Source: an uncultured Eubacteriales bacterium
GTDB lineage: Bacteria; Bacillota; Clostridia; Christensenellales; Aristaeellaceae
NCBI GenBank assembly: GCA_902790495.1
Contig: CADASK010000028.1
Location: forward strand, 1 to 64,000
DNA length: 64,000 bases
Reading direction: 5' to 3'
Shown in pieces: positions 53,495 through 63,950 of this stretch. A program made the position numbers and the translations under genes. The first letter of the stretch is position 1; each line of letters starts with the position of its first letter. The notes below the pieces were generated by a model, which did not search any database, was not told where the DNA came from, and saw only the letters and a list, made by a program, of their open reading frames with translations.

Positions 53495-54847
53495 TCAGGC
53501 ATTGGCTTCCAAAAGCCTTTTGCGGTAAACCGTGACATACATCGTCACAAAGCAGGCCATGCCGCCGAGGAAATTCGACACCGGTTCGGCGATGAACACG
53601 CCGTTCACGCCTAACCCCATCATGGGCAGCAGCAGGGTCAGGGGCGTCACGATGACCACCTTGCGCAGCAGGGAGAAGAACACCGCGTGCTTGGCGTCGC
53701 CCAGGGCCTGGAAGACGCTCTGCCCGGCCATCTGGAAGGCCTGGAACACGAAGCCGAAGAAGTACAGCCGCAGGGCGGGCGGGCCGGCCTCCAGCAGGGC
53801 GGCGTCGCTGGCGAAGATGGACACGAGAAAGCGCGACTGCCAGAGCACCAGCAGCCAGGCCAGCAGGGTGTAGGCGATGCCCACGAGGGTGGTGAAGCGG
53901 ATACCCTCTTTCACGCGGGCGTACTTGTTCGCGCCGTAATTGTAGCCCAGCACGGGCTGCGCGCCGCTGGTGATGCCGTGCACCGGCATCGCGAAGATCT
54001 CGCGCACGGAGTTCAGCACGGTCATCACGCTGACGTAGAGGTCGCCGCCGTAGCGCTGGAGGGTGGCGTTGCAGGCCACCTGGGTCAGGGCGTTGGTGGC
54101 CATCATGATGAAGCCCACAACGCCCAGGGACACGATCTCACCGGTCATGCGCGCGGTGACGCGCAGGTGGTCGCGGCGGATGGGGATCAGCACCTTCTTC
54201 CCGGTGAGGAAGCGGAGCACCCACACGCAGCTGACGGCCTGGGCGATGACGGTGGCCAGGGCTGCGCCGCGCACGCCCATGCCGAAGGTGAAGATGAACA
54301 GCGGGTCCAGCACCAGGTTGATCACCGCGCCGAGGACGGTGGTCAGCATGCCCACGCGCGGGAAGCCCTGGGCGTTGATGAAGCCGTTGAGGCCCGTGGC
54401 CAGCATGGTGAAGGGTGTGCCGAGCAGGTAGATGGTCAGGTAGGCGTCCGCGTAGCTGTAGGACGCCTCGCTGGCCCCGAAGGCGAAGAGGATCGGGCGG
54501 CGGAAGAGGTAGCTGACGACGATCAGCGCCGCCGAGCAGAGGGTCAGCAGGGTGGTGACGTGGCCCAGCAGGCGGGAGGCCCGCTCCTCCTGGCCCGCGC
54601 CCCGGGCGATGGCGAACAGCGGCGCGCCGCCCGAGCCGAACAGCGAGGTGAACGCGCCGATCAGCGACACAATTGGGAAGATGAGGCCGACGCCGGTCAG
54701 GGCCATGCTGTCCGTGGCGGAGAGATGGCCGAGATAGATGCGGTCCACGATGTTGTACATCAGGTGGACGAGCTGCGCGAGGGTCAGCGGCAGCGCCTGC
54801 GCCAGGATCTGCCGGCTGACCTTTCCCTCGGAGAAATCATGCTGCAT
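53495..54847 (-). CDS. MATE-family multidrug/cation exporter
   Basis: 450 residues with twelve hydrophobic helices in two halves. The N-terminal YNIVDRIYLGHLS and the repeated PxxxxGxxxN-type segments (FNPINAQGFPRVGM-like GFINAQGFPRVGML; GAQPVLGYNYGANKYARVKE) identify the MatE fold of the DinF/NorM group. Exports drugs or metabolites with Na+ or H+; substrate unknown. RBS AGAGG precedes the ATG. It stands alone between R1 repeats. Confidence 0.93.
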   Translation of the reverse strand: MQHDFSEGKVSRQILAQALPLTLAQLVHLMYNIVDRIYLGHLSATDSMALTGVGLIFPIVSLIGAFTSLFGSGGAPLFAIARGAGQEERASRLLGHVTTLLTLCSAALIVVSYLFRRPILFAFGASEASYSYADAYLTIYLLGTPFTMLATGLNGFINAQGFPRVGMLTTVLGAVINLVLDPLFIFTFGMGVRGAALATVIAQAVSCVWVLRFLTGKKVLIPIRRDHLRVTARMTGEIVSLGVVGFIMMATNALTQVACNATLQRYGGDLYVSVMTVLNSVREIFAMPVHGITSGAQPVLGYNYGANKYARVKEGIRFTTLVGIAYTLLAWLLVLWQSRFLVSIFASDAALLEAGPPALRLYFFGFVFQAFQMAGQSVFQALGDAKHAVFFSLLRKVVIVTPLTLLLPMMGLGVNGVFIAEPVSNFLGGMACFVTMYVTVYRKRLLEANA

Positions 54848-54901
54848 AAGGAACCTCTTACACTATATCTTCCATAAAAAGCTCATTGCACAAGATGGCG
54901 G

Positions 54902-54963
54902 GCGAAGGGGTGCAGGGGGCGATCGCAAAGCCCCCTGCCCGCGCCCGCAGGCGCGGAACCCCT
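54902..54963 (+). repeat. R1 palindromic repeat, copy 14
   Basis: GC-rich form, between MATE and transglutaminase-like genes. Confidence 0.85.
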
Positions 54964-54973
54964 GACGCATGCA

Positions 54974-57298
54974 TCAGAAGAAGCCCATCGGCTTACGCCC
55001 AAGTCGTTTGATCAAGATTTTCAGCCTTGTGAAAGGCTTCATGGCCTTCCACACATGGCGATAGGCCTGCTCCGCCTCCGCAGCCTCCTCCTCCGTGGCG
55101 CTCACATGCCCATACAGAACGACAGCTGCGCTCTCCCCGACAGGCGCCAGCGGATGCGCCACCGCGCCGATCTGATCCAGACGCCCCAGCCAGGCGGCCG
55201 GCGTCTCATGGGCCTCGCGCCCCAGCCCCATGGCCGTCAGCGCATGGGCGAGGGCCCCGAACCACACCAGCCACGCGCCGGTGGGGCTGCCGGCCTTTGC
55301 CGCGCGGCGGGTCGGGCTGACCCAGTGCAGACGCAGGGCGACGCAGGCTGCAACAAGGGCCAGGAGCAGCAGCGCGCCGGCGATCCAGAGCCAGGGCGGC
55401 AGGTTCGGCGTGTCACCGGGTTCGGGTACTGTGTCAGGGTCGGGTGCATCCCCGTCCCCGGGGGCGTCACTCTCCTCGGGCGAGGCGGACGGCGCGGGCG
55501 TTGGGGTGGCGGCGGGCGCTTCCGTGGAGGTCGGCGTGGGCGTCGGCGCGGGGTCGTCGCCCTCCGGCGGCGGGGTCGGCGTGGCCGCGCTCTCCGGGCT
55601 GGGCGAGGGTGCGCTGTCGTTGTCGTTGGCCTCCGGTGCGGTGGGATCCTCCGGCGTCTGCGCGCCATCCTCCAGATCCACCGGGGTGTGGGGCGGGGTC
55701 GCGTCGAAGGTCAGCCAGCCATAACCTGGGAAGAAGACCTCCGTCCAGGCGTGGGCGTCCAGGCCGGTGACGTGGGCAATGCCGTCCGCGCCGGGCTGGG
55801 CAAGGTAGCCCTCCACATAGCGCGCGGGCAGGCCCACCATGCGGCAGAGCACGGTCATGGCGGAGGCAAAGTGCACGCAGCAGCCCTCGCCGGTGTTCAG
55901 CAGGAAATAGGTCACAAAGTCCGCGTCCTCCGGCTGCCAGGGGGCGTCGAGGGTGTAGCGGAAGGAGGCGCGCAGCCAGTCGCGCAGGGCCATGGCCCTC
56001 GCGTAGGGAGTGTCCGCACTCTGGACGGCTTGCCGTGCGAGGGTGTAGAGCTGCTCCTGCAGATGGGCCGGCAGGGTGGTGTATTGGGAGAGAAAGGCCT
56101 CGTCCGGCGCTGCCGCCGAGACTTCGCAGGCCGCCAGCAGCACCTCCAGGCCCACGTCGCCGCCCACCGCCAGGGGCGCGGAGACCGTGTAGGTGTCTCC
56201 GGCCTGCTGATCACGGGTCGCGAACACCTCCGAGGCGTTGTTGAAGTAGGGGACGAGGTCGCCGCCCACGGCCAGCTGCCGCACGCGCTGGGGCGTGAAG
56301 AGGCTGGAGACATTCTCCGCCGCCAGCTCCACGGTCACGGTCTGAGGCGTCAGCAGGGTGTTGGCCGTCAGGGAGGCGTCCGGCAGGGCCTCGTCAAAGA
56401 GGCTTGCGCGCAGGGCCCGCCAGCGCGGCGAGATCCACAGGTACCTGCGGCCGCCGGTGGTGTCGCGCCAGACGCGGCCCGTGTAGGTGTTGCGCACGCT
56501 GCCGCGCAGGTAGACGGTGCGGGGCGCGGTCACGGTCATCACGGGATGGTCGGTGGGCGCGGCGGGGCCGCCCATCTGCCCGCTGCCCTGGGGATAGTAG
56601 CCCTCATCCGCCAGGGAGAAGACGTTGCGCGGCTGGGTGAAGAAGAACAGGTCCATCACGCGCTGGCGCAGGGCGTCGGCCTGCTCCTTCAGCGGATTGG
56701 CCGGCATGCCGCCGGACGGCAGCAGCAGGAAGGCGAGCAGGGTCAGGATGATGACGGCGGGCCAGGCGCGGCCCGGGACGCGGCCGCTGTTCCGCTCGCG
56801 GATGATCAGCAGCAGCACGGCTGCCACGCCTGGCGCGGTGCAGGGCAGGGCGTGCTCCACGCCGCCGAGCCACAGGATCAGCAGGGCGAGGATCATGCCC
56901 ATCATCGCCGGAATAACGCCGCTGCGCTCCCGGGTGAGGGCAAAACCCAAAAGCCCTGTCATCCCGGCGAGGAGCAGGGCCATTTCAAGGGCGACAAAGG
57001 GCACGGCGGCGCGGAAGCCCTCCGCGCGGAGGAACAGGGCGCTGCCCAGCTCCGTCAGGGTGGCAAGGCCGCCCAGGAGGAACACCCACGCGGCGCAGGC
57101 GGCGGCGAGGACGCCGGCCAGGCACCAGGCGCTCCAGCGGCGGAGGCTGGAGACCTCGCACAGGAGGATTAGCGCCAGGGAGGCCGCGAGGGCCGGCAGG
57201 GCCTGGGGGAGGATATCCAGCGCCGCCAGGAGGGGGAGGAGGTAGCCCCACGCGCAAAGAAGGGCTGTGACGCCGTCGGTCAGCCGCTGTTTGAACGT
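54974..57298 (-). CDS. Transglutaminase-like membrane protein (TgpA type)
   Basis: About 774 residues if read from the region of 57298. N-terminal block of six or more hydrophobic helices, an extracytoplasmic domain, then a transglutaminase core with GEGCCVHFASAMTVLCRMVG (Cys), GLDAHAWTEVFFPG (His) and TFDAT (Asp). A long Pro/Thr/Ala/Glu-rich linker, another helix (LPPWLWIAGALLLLALVAAC) and a cytoplasmic DUF4129-like tail end the protein. GTG 57085 is the first standard start, yet the 70 codons before it, back to TGA 57305, encode further helices and contain no ATG, GTG or TTG; an ACG at 57298 lies seven bases after AGGTGA. The usual MoxR/DUF58 partners are not adjacent. Function unknown. Confidence 0.82.
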   Translation of the reverse strand, partial: TFKQRLTDGVTALLCAWGYLLPLLAALDILPQALPALAASLALILLCEVSSLRRWSAWCLAGVLAAACAAWVFLLGGLATLTELGSALFLRAEGFRAAVPFVALEMALLLAGMTGLLGFALTRERSGVIPAMMGMILALLILWLGGVEHALPCTAPGVAAVLLLIIRERNSGRVPGRAWPAVIILTLLAFLLLPSGGMPANPLKEQADALRQRVMDLFFFTQPRNVFSLADEGYYPQGSGQMGGPAAPTDHPVMTVTAPRTVYLRGSVRNTYTGRVWRDTTGGRRYLWISPRWRALRASLFDEALPDASLTANTLLTPQTVTVELAAENVSSLFTPQRVRQLAVGGDLVPYFNNASEVFATRDQQAGDTYTVSAPLAVGGDVGLEVLLAACEVSAAAPDEAFLSQYTTLPAHLQEQLYTLARQAVQSADTPYARAMALRDWLRASFRYTLDAPWQPEDADFVTYFLLNTGEGCCVHFASAMTVLCRMVGLPARYVEGYLAQPGADGIAHVTGLDAHAWTEVFFPGYGWLTFDATPPHTPVDLEDGAQTPEDPTAPEANDNDSAPSPSPESAATPTPPPEGDDPAPTPTPTSTEAPAATPTPAPSASPEESDAPGDGDAPDPDTVPEPGDTPNLPPWLWIAGALLLLALVAACVALRLHWVSPTRRAAKAGSPTGAWLVWFGALAHALTAMGLGREAHETPAAWLGRLDQIGAVAHPLAPVGESAAVVLYGHVSATEEEAAEAEQAYRHVWKAMKPFTRLKILIKRLGRKPMGFF

Positions 57299-57335
57299 GG
57301 GAGTTCACCTGCCTTTTTTGATCTCGGATTGTATC

Positions 57336-57809
57336 TTAGGGATTGAGGATGGTTTCCATGCCATATTTTTGTACGTGCATGCCGCACTTTTCGTAGAAGG
57401 CCAGGGCGCCGTCGTTGAGGGCCCAGACGTTCAGCGTGAGGTTGTGGCAGCCGATGGAGCGCGCCAGGTCGAGCGCGGCATCGTAGAGCGCGCGGCCGAC
57501 GCCCTGCCCCCGCGTCCGCTCGAAGACGCACAGGTCGTCGATGTAGAGGGTCTTGATGGGCATCATGTGGTGATCCTTCGTGTGATCCTGCAGGACGCAG
57601 AAGGCGTAGCCCAGGGCCTCGTCCTGATCGTCCGCGGCGATGAGCACGGGCGTGAGGGGATCGGCGAAGATCGCGAGGATCTCCCCGTCCGTGTACTTGC
57701 GGCAGAGGCGGAAGAGGTCGGGGCGGCCCTCCCAGTGGACGCGGTTGACCTCAGTGAGGAGGGCTTTGACGGCTTCGAGGTCGCGGGGGATGGCGGGGCG
57801 AATGTGCAT
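57336..57809 (-). CDS. GNAT-family N-acetyltransferase
   Basis: 157 residues. Motif A appears as LYIDDLCVFERTRGQGVGRALYDAALDLA in sections, with RGQGVG for the acetyl-CoA pyrophosphate; ALAFYEKCGMHVQ is the motif B region. Acceptor unknown. ATG 57809 has AAAGGATG upstream. It precedes the transglutaminase-like gene on the same strand with a 30-base gap. An R1 copy lies upstream. Confidence 0.9.
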   Translation of the reverse strand: MHIRPAIPRDLEAVKALLTEVNRVHWEGRPDLFRLCRKYTDGEILAIFADPLTPVLIAADDQDEALGYAFCVLQDHTKDHHMMPIKTLYIDDLCVFERTRGQGVGRALYDAALDLARSIGCHNLTLNVWALNDGALAFYEKCGMHVQKYGMETILNP

Positions 57810-57858
57810 AGAATGATCATCCTTTACGGGCGAGCCCGTTGTGTTCTTGATTGTGCAG

Positions 57859-57919
57859 GAGTTCCGCGCCTGCGGGCGCGGCCAGGGGGCTTTGCGGTCG
57901 CCCCCTGGACCCCTTCGCC
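57859..57919 (-). repeat. R1 palindromic repeat, copy 15
   Basis: GC-rich form, reversed, slightly diverged: centre GCGGTCGC instead of GCGATCGC. Confidence 0.8.
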
Positions 57920-57953
57920 GGCCGCTCTTCATGAGAGCTATAGAGAAGAGATA

Positions 57954-59177
57954 TCAGTCCGTCCACCGGAACACCTGTCGGCGGCCGGCGGCGTCCACCG
58001 TCAGGACGCCGAGGGGGTAGGTCTCCGTGCGCACAAAGCCCATGGGCGCGAGCTCGGGCATGCGGAAGGTGCGGGAGCAGATGTGCTGCAGGTGCAGGGT
58101 CTCGCCCACGATGGGGCCGCAGCCCCAGGCCTCCAGGGCGGCGAAGGGCTCAGCCGTGCGCGGGAAGGCGGGATGCTCGGCCTCGAAGCCCGTGAGCACC
58201 ACCAGGCCCGAGGCGGCGTCAAAGGAGCCGTAGAGGGCGGCGGGGCTGGCGTCGCAGGCCATGTGGACGCTCAGATCCTGCAGGCGCAGGCGGTTCTCGC
58301 TCACGGCGATGGCCTCCCGGCTGCTGTCCACGCCGATAAAGCCGCAGCCCAGCCGCCGCGCGGCCTCCAGCGCTGTGCCGGAGCCGCAGCACAGGTCGCA
58401 CACCAGATCCCCCGGGTCCACCACGGGCCGCAGCATCCGGTCCAGCAGCTTCAGGGGCTTCTGGGTCGGATAGCCCGTGCGCTCGGGGTCGCGCTGCTGC
58501 AGGTGGCTGATGTCCGTCCACACGTCGCCGGGGTAGGTGGGCTGATCGTCATAATAGCGGTATTCCTTGCCACCCACCACCACGCTGCCGTAGACGCGGC
58601 CGTTCTCGTCCGTCTGGCGCTTCAGGTGGTTGTGGCGCACGCCCTCGCGCGGGATCGGCACCCGGTCGAGGCTGAAGCGGTATTCCGGGCTGCGGGCGTA
58701 GAGCAGGATGGTGTCGTGCTTGCGGCTGAAATATTTTCTGGAGCGGCCGCCGCTCTCGTAGCTCCAGATGATCTCATTGAGAAAATTGCCCGCGCCGAAG
58801 ACCTCGTCGCACAGCAGCCGCGCCATGGCGGAGGCGCGCCAGTCCAGGTGGAGGTAGCACACGCCGGTGGGGGCCAGCAGCTCCCGGGCGTTCTCCAGCA
58901 GACCGCGCAGCATGGCCTGATAGATCTCCGGCGTATCGAAGCGATCCGGATAGCCCTTGAGGCTGACCACCGGCTTGCCCGCGCGCCAGCCCTGGGCGCC
59001 GAAGGCCCGCTTGCGCGTGAACACCTCGCCGGTCATGAAGGGCGGATCCATCACCACCGCCTGCACCTGGCCGCGGTAGGGCACCAGCGCCTGCTGGGGC
59101 TGGCTCGCATCCAGGCAGAACAGCAGACCGCCCCCGGTGCCGGAGATGGTGTGAGACAGACGGATCGGCTCAAACAA
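57954..59177 (-). CDS. Site-specific DNA methyltransferase (beta-class N4/N6 type), orphan
   Basis: 407 residues. Motif IV is VVMDPPFMTGEVF near residue 42; the later TGYPTQKPLKLLDRML and CDLCCGSGTALEAARRLG (motif I, FxGxG) follow, the IV-before-I order of the beta class. The C-terminal about 110 residues (after VSENRLRLQDL) match no domain I recognise. TTG start at 59177 with AGGAGG eight bases upstream; it overlaps the preceding gene by eight bases. No restriction or specificity gene is adjacent, so a solitary enzyme is likely. Target sequence not predictable. Confidence 0.88.
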   Translation of the reverse strand: MFEPIRLSHTISGTGGGLLFCLDASQPQQALVPYRGQVQAVVMDPPFMTGEVFTRKRAFGAQGWRAGKPVVSLKGYPDRFDTPEIYQAMLRGLLENARELLAPTGVCYLHLDWRASAMARLLCDEVFGAGNFLNEIIWSYESGGRSRKYFSRKHDTILLYARSPEYRFSLDRVPIPREGVRHNHLKRQTDENGRVYGSVVVGGKEYRYYDDQPTYPGDVWTDISHLQQRDPERTGYPTQKPLKLLDRMLRPVVDPGDLVCDLCCGSGTALEAARRLGCGFIGVDSSREAIAVSENRLRLQDLSVHMACDASPAALYGSFDAASGLVVLTGFEAEHPAFPRTAEPFAALEAWGCGPIVGETLHLQHICSRTFRMPELAPMGFVRTETYPLGVLTVDAAGRRQVFRWTD

Positions 59178-59715
59178 GGCGGTCGCCTCCTTCGTGTCGG
59201 GACGGTTCGGATGGGGACGGCATCAGCTCCCTGCGCAGGGCGCGCAGCTCGTCGTGGGTGCGGGTGAGGCGGATGAGGAAGGTCTGCTGTTCGTCGTCCT
59301 CCGCCAGCAGCTCGCCGCAGCGGCGCACGGCGGCCCGGAAGTCCTCCCGCAGGCCGCGCAGGCCCATCTCCGCCAGGGGACACACGGCCCGGCTGCGGGC
59401 ATCCACGGCGACCTTCACCGCGCCGTCGCGCCACAGCGGCAGCAGCGGGAACATCCGGCAGGCCAGGGGCCTCTCGCCGCGGTCGCACACGCCGCCGCAG
59501 ATCAGCAGCGTGCCCGCTGGGGTCGGCTTCATGCGGAAGCCCGCGCGGCCCTCATAGCACGCCTCCTCGCCGGGAAACAGGAGCATGCCGGTCTCCTCCC
59601 CGGGCAGGGAACGGCAGCAGGCCGCGCCGCACAGCCGCCCGCAGTCCTCCTGCAACGGCGTCACATCGCGCAGGAGCGCGCGGCACCTCGCGACAGGATG
59701 TTCCGGTGGAAGCAT
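59170..59715 (-). CDS. YkgJ-type cysteine-cluster protein
   Basis: 181 residues. CGRLCGAACCRSLPGEE near the N-terminus, then LLICGGVCDRGERPLACRMFP, gives the cysteine pattern of the YkgJ (Fe-S or Zn-binding) family. Function is not known for the family. ATG 59715 has AGGAGG just upstream and a strong promoter further up. Its last eight bases overlap the methyltransferase, so the two are one operon. Confidence 0.85.
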   Translation of the reverse strand: MLPPEHPVARCRALLRDVTPLQEDCGRLCGAACCRSLPGEETGMLLFPGEEACYEGRAGFRMKPTPAGTLLICGGVCDRGERPLACRMFPLLPLWRDGAVKVAVDARSRAVCPLAEMGLRGLREDFRAAVRRCGELLAEDDEQQTFLIRLTRTHDELRALRRELMPSPSEPSRHEGGDRLV

Positions 59716-59757
59716 GGCGTACCTCCTGCCCTTTGCCCAAACCGGGCTGATACGGAC

Positions 59758-59786
59758 ATTATACAACAAATTCAGAGGCCGGGCAA
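59758..59786 (-). promoter_or_regulatory. Promoter of the cysteine-cluster/methyltransferase operon
   Basis: Minus strand TTGCCC (59786-59781), 17-base spacer, TATAAT (59763-59758). Confidence 0.8.
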
Positions 59787-59870
59787 TGGGTTCGCGCGGG
59801 ATGCAATAGAACAGCCGCCCGAATAGTGACGGCTGATTCTGCGGCGTTGCCCGCAATCCGCTTATAACTT

Positions 59871-59909
59871 GAGGAGCAACCGCAAGCGTGGTTCGCTCTT
59901 CGTTTTTTT
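59871..59909 (+). terminator. Plus-strand intrinsic terminator without an obvious gene before it
   Basis: GAGGAGC..AACC pairs with GGTT..GCTCTTC over GCAAGCGT, followed by seven T at 59903-59909. The nearest plus-strand gene ends at 50187, so an unannotated small RNA may end here. Otherwise the gap 59716-60092 holds two promoters and CIRCE. Confidence 0.75.
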
Positions 59910-59989
59910 GTAGGCCACGGAGCGGGGATTGTCAAGCCCGCGCATGCAAACGCGGCGCTTGCAATAGGTAAAAAACTTTCCCCAGCCCC

Positions 59990-60018
59990 TTGACAAACCC
60001 CCGGTGCGGTGCTATTGT
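59990..60018 (+). promoter_or_regulatory. Promoter of hrcA-grpE-dnaK
   Basis: TTGACA (59990-59995), 17-base spacer, TATTGT (60013-60018), directly before CIRCE. Confidence 0.88.
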
Positions 60019-60028
60019 ATGTCCAGGG

Positions 60029-60055
60029 TTAGCACTCACCGGTTGAGAGTGCTAA
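60029..60055 (+). promoter_or_regulatory. CIRCE operator (HrcA binding site)
   Basis: TTAGCACTC-N9-GAGTGCTAA, a perfect copy of the consensus. HrcA binds it and represses the operon until heat shock. Confidence 0.97.
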
Positions 60056-60092
60056 CAACCGGAAGACACATCAACCGGAAGGAGGGCGAAAC

Positions 60093-61154
60093 ATGGGCAT
60101 GGATGAGCGGAAGTTCCGCATCCTGCAGGCGATCATCGACGATTACATCCTGACAGCCGTGCCTGTGGGCAGCCGAACCATCTCCAAGAAATACGACATG
60201 GGCCTCTCCTCCGCCACCATCCGCAATGAGATGAGCGACCTGGAGGAGCTGGGCTACCTCGATCAGCCCCACGTCAGCGCGGGCCGCGTGCCCTCAGCGA
60301 AGGCGTACAGGCTCTACGTGGACCAGATGCTGGCCAGCGGACGCATCCGCAGCGACCGGCCCGAGGCTGTGGTCGCCCACCTGAACGCGCGCACCCACCA
60401 GATGGAGGATGTGATCGACCAGGCGGCGCAGGTGCTCTCGAGCCTGACCAACTACACCGCCGTGGTGCTGCCGCCGACCAAGCCGCAGCCCATCATCCGC
60501 ACCCTGCAGCTGGTGCCCGTCACCCAGAACAGCGTGCTGGTGGTCGTCGTGACCGACGGCGGCATCGTGCGGGACAGCGTGATTCCCGTGAGCGGGAGCC
60601 TGGACGCGGACGCGCTCTACAGCATCTCGCGCAGCCTTACCGAGCAGCTGAGCGGCCACACCCTGGCGGAGGCCACGGCCATGCTGCCGCAGATCGCCGC
60701 GCGGATGCGGGACAACGAGCGCCTGCTGGCGCAGCTCGGCGGCTTCTTCGAGGAGACCGAGGAGCACGCCCAGCGCGGGCACGTGGGCATCGGCGGCGCG
60801 AGCAACATGCTCAGCTACCCCGAGTACTCCGACGCGGAGAAGGCGCGGGGCTTCCTGAGCCTCATCGAGACGCGGGACAAGCTGGCGTCCATCATCGCCC
60901 ACCACGGCGACGTGGCCTTCACCGTGCGCATCGGCCCGGAGACGGGCGTGCCGGAGATCAGCGACTGCTCCATCGTCACCGCGACCTACTCCACGCGGTC
61001 CGGGCGGCAGGGCACCATCGGTGTCATCGGCCCGACGCGCATGCAGTACAGCCGGGTGATCTCGGTGCTCGGCGCGATGGGCCAGCAGCTCTCGCAGCTG
61101 TTCGGCACCCAGGACGCGGAGAAAGAGAGTCCCAAGGGAAGCGATCAGACATGA
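60093..61154 (+). CDS. hrcA: Heat-inducible transcription repressor HrcA
   Basis: 353 residues, normal length. The N-terminal winged-helix is in MDERKFRILQAIIDDYILTAVPVGSRTISKKYDMGLSSATIRNEMSDLEELGYL in sections; HVSAGRVPSAKAYRLYVD follows as the conserved link, then the dimerisation domain with IGPTRMQYSRVI near the end. Represses this operon through the CIRCE site 38 bases before its start. GGAGG precedes the ATG. ATGA overlap with grpE. Confidence 0.97.
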   Translation: MGMDERKFRILQAIIDDYILTAVPVGSRTISKKYDMGLSSATIRNEMSDLEELGYLDQPHVSAGRVPSAKAYRLYVDQMLASGRIRSDRPEAVVAHLNARTHQMEDVIDQAAQVLSSLTNYTAVVLPPTKPQPIIRTLQLVPVTQNSVLVVVVTDGGIVRDSVIPVSGSLDADALYSISRSLTEQLSGHTLAEATAMLPQIAARMRDNERLLAQLGGFFEETEEHAQRGHVGIGGASNMLSYPEYSDAEKARGFLSLIETRDKLASIIAHHGDVAFTVRIGPETGVPEISDCSIVTATYSTRSGRQGTIGVIGPTRMQYSRVISVLGAMGQQLSQLFGTQDAEKESPKGSDQT

Positions 61155-61852
61155 AGAAACGCAAGCAGCGCCAGGCGGAACGCGAGGCGCGCAGGGCATC
61201 CCAGATACCGCCCCAGGCGGAGGCGGATAATGAAAGGTGGAAGCACACCATGACCGAAAACGAGCGGTTCCGGGAAGAGGAACGCCCAGAGGCGGAGGCC
61301 GCCGCGGAGATGCCGGGGGAGATCCCGGAGACCGTGCCGGCGGAGGAGAACGCGCAGGCTGCCGTGGAACAGGCGGAGGCGGCTGAGCAGGCGGAGGAGA
61401 ATCCCCTGCAGGCCGAGCTGGACGCCGCGAAGAACCAGGCGCAGGAGTACCTGACCCTGGCCCAGCGCGTGCAGGCGGACTTCGACAACTTCCGCAAGCG
61501 CAACGCCAGCGTCCGGGCGGACAGCTTCGAGGAGGGCCGCCGCGAGGTGGCCGGGCAGATGCTGCCGGTGCTGGACAACCTGGAGCGCGCCCTGGAGAGC
61601 GCCGGCGAGGACAGCCCCCTGAAGGCCGGCCTGGAGCTGACGCTGAAGCAGATGCGCGACACCTACCAGAAGCTGGGCGTCGAGGTGATCGACCGCAAGG
61701 GCGAGAAGTTCGATCCCAACCTGGAGAACGCCGTGATGCAGGTTCCCGCCGACGCCGGCGAGCCCGGCACGGTAGCCCAGGTGTTCCAGAAGGGCTACAC
61801 CATGGGCAACCACGTGCTGCGCCACGCGATGGTGCAGGTTGTGGCGGAATAA
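61151..61852 (+). CDS. grpE: Nucleotide exchange factor GrpE
   Basis: 233 residues. The acidic N-terminal 100 residues are poorly conserved. The GrpE core follows: coiled coil (QAEEYLTLAQRVQADFDNFRKR-like) and the beta domain ending GYTMGNHVLRHAMVQVV. Releases ADP from DnaK. ATG 61151 overlaps the hrcA stop; an internal ATG at about 61250 preceded by GAAAGGTGG is an alternative start that would give 200 residues. Confidence 0.94.
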   Translation: MKKRKQRQAEREARRASQIPPQAEADNERWKHTMTENERFREEERPEAEAAAEMPGEIPETVPAEENAQAAVEQAEAAEQAEENPLQAELDAAKNQAQEYLTLAQRVQADFDNFRKRNASVRADSFEEGRREVAGQMLPVLDNLERALESAGEDSPLKAGLELTLKQMRDTYQKLGVEVIDRKGEKFDPNLENAVMQVPADAGEPGTVAQVFQKGYTMGNHVLRHAMVQVVAE

Positions 61853-61942
61853 ACCCCTGCCAGAGGATTCCCGGACATCCGTCCGGTTTCCATATACAAA
61901 CAACATCAACAGTTACCTGAACTGATAGAGGAGGAAATCACT

Positions 61943-63760
<1,818 letters not shown>

Positions 63761-63803
63761 TTGTATCATAAATACCTTTCCTAAAGAATTGTTCAAGTAC
63801 GGC

Positions 63804-63865
63804 GGGCGAAGGTTTCCAAAGGGCGATCGCAAAGCCCTTTGGTCGCCGCCCGCAGGCGGCGAAAT
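63804..63865 (+). repeat. R1 palindromic repeat, copy 16
   Basis: CCAAAGGGC-GATCGC-AAAGCCCTTTGG form, 44 bases after the dnaK stop. Confidence 0.85.
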
Positions 63866-63892
63866 CCCGCGTGCTCTGCTTCAATGCGGTGG

Positions 63893-63950
63893 GCGAAGGG
63901 GTGCAGGGGGCGATCGCAAAGCCCCCTGCCCGCGCCCGCAGGCGCGGAAC
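63893..63950 (+). repeat. R1 palindromic repeat, copy 17
   Basis: GC-rich form in tandem with copy 16, same orientation, 27 bases apart. No gene is seen from 63761 to the window end. Confidence 0.85.
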
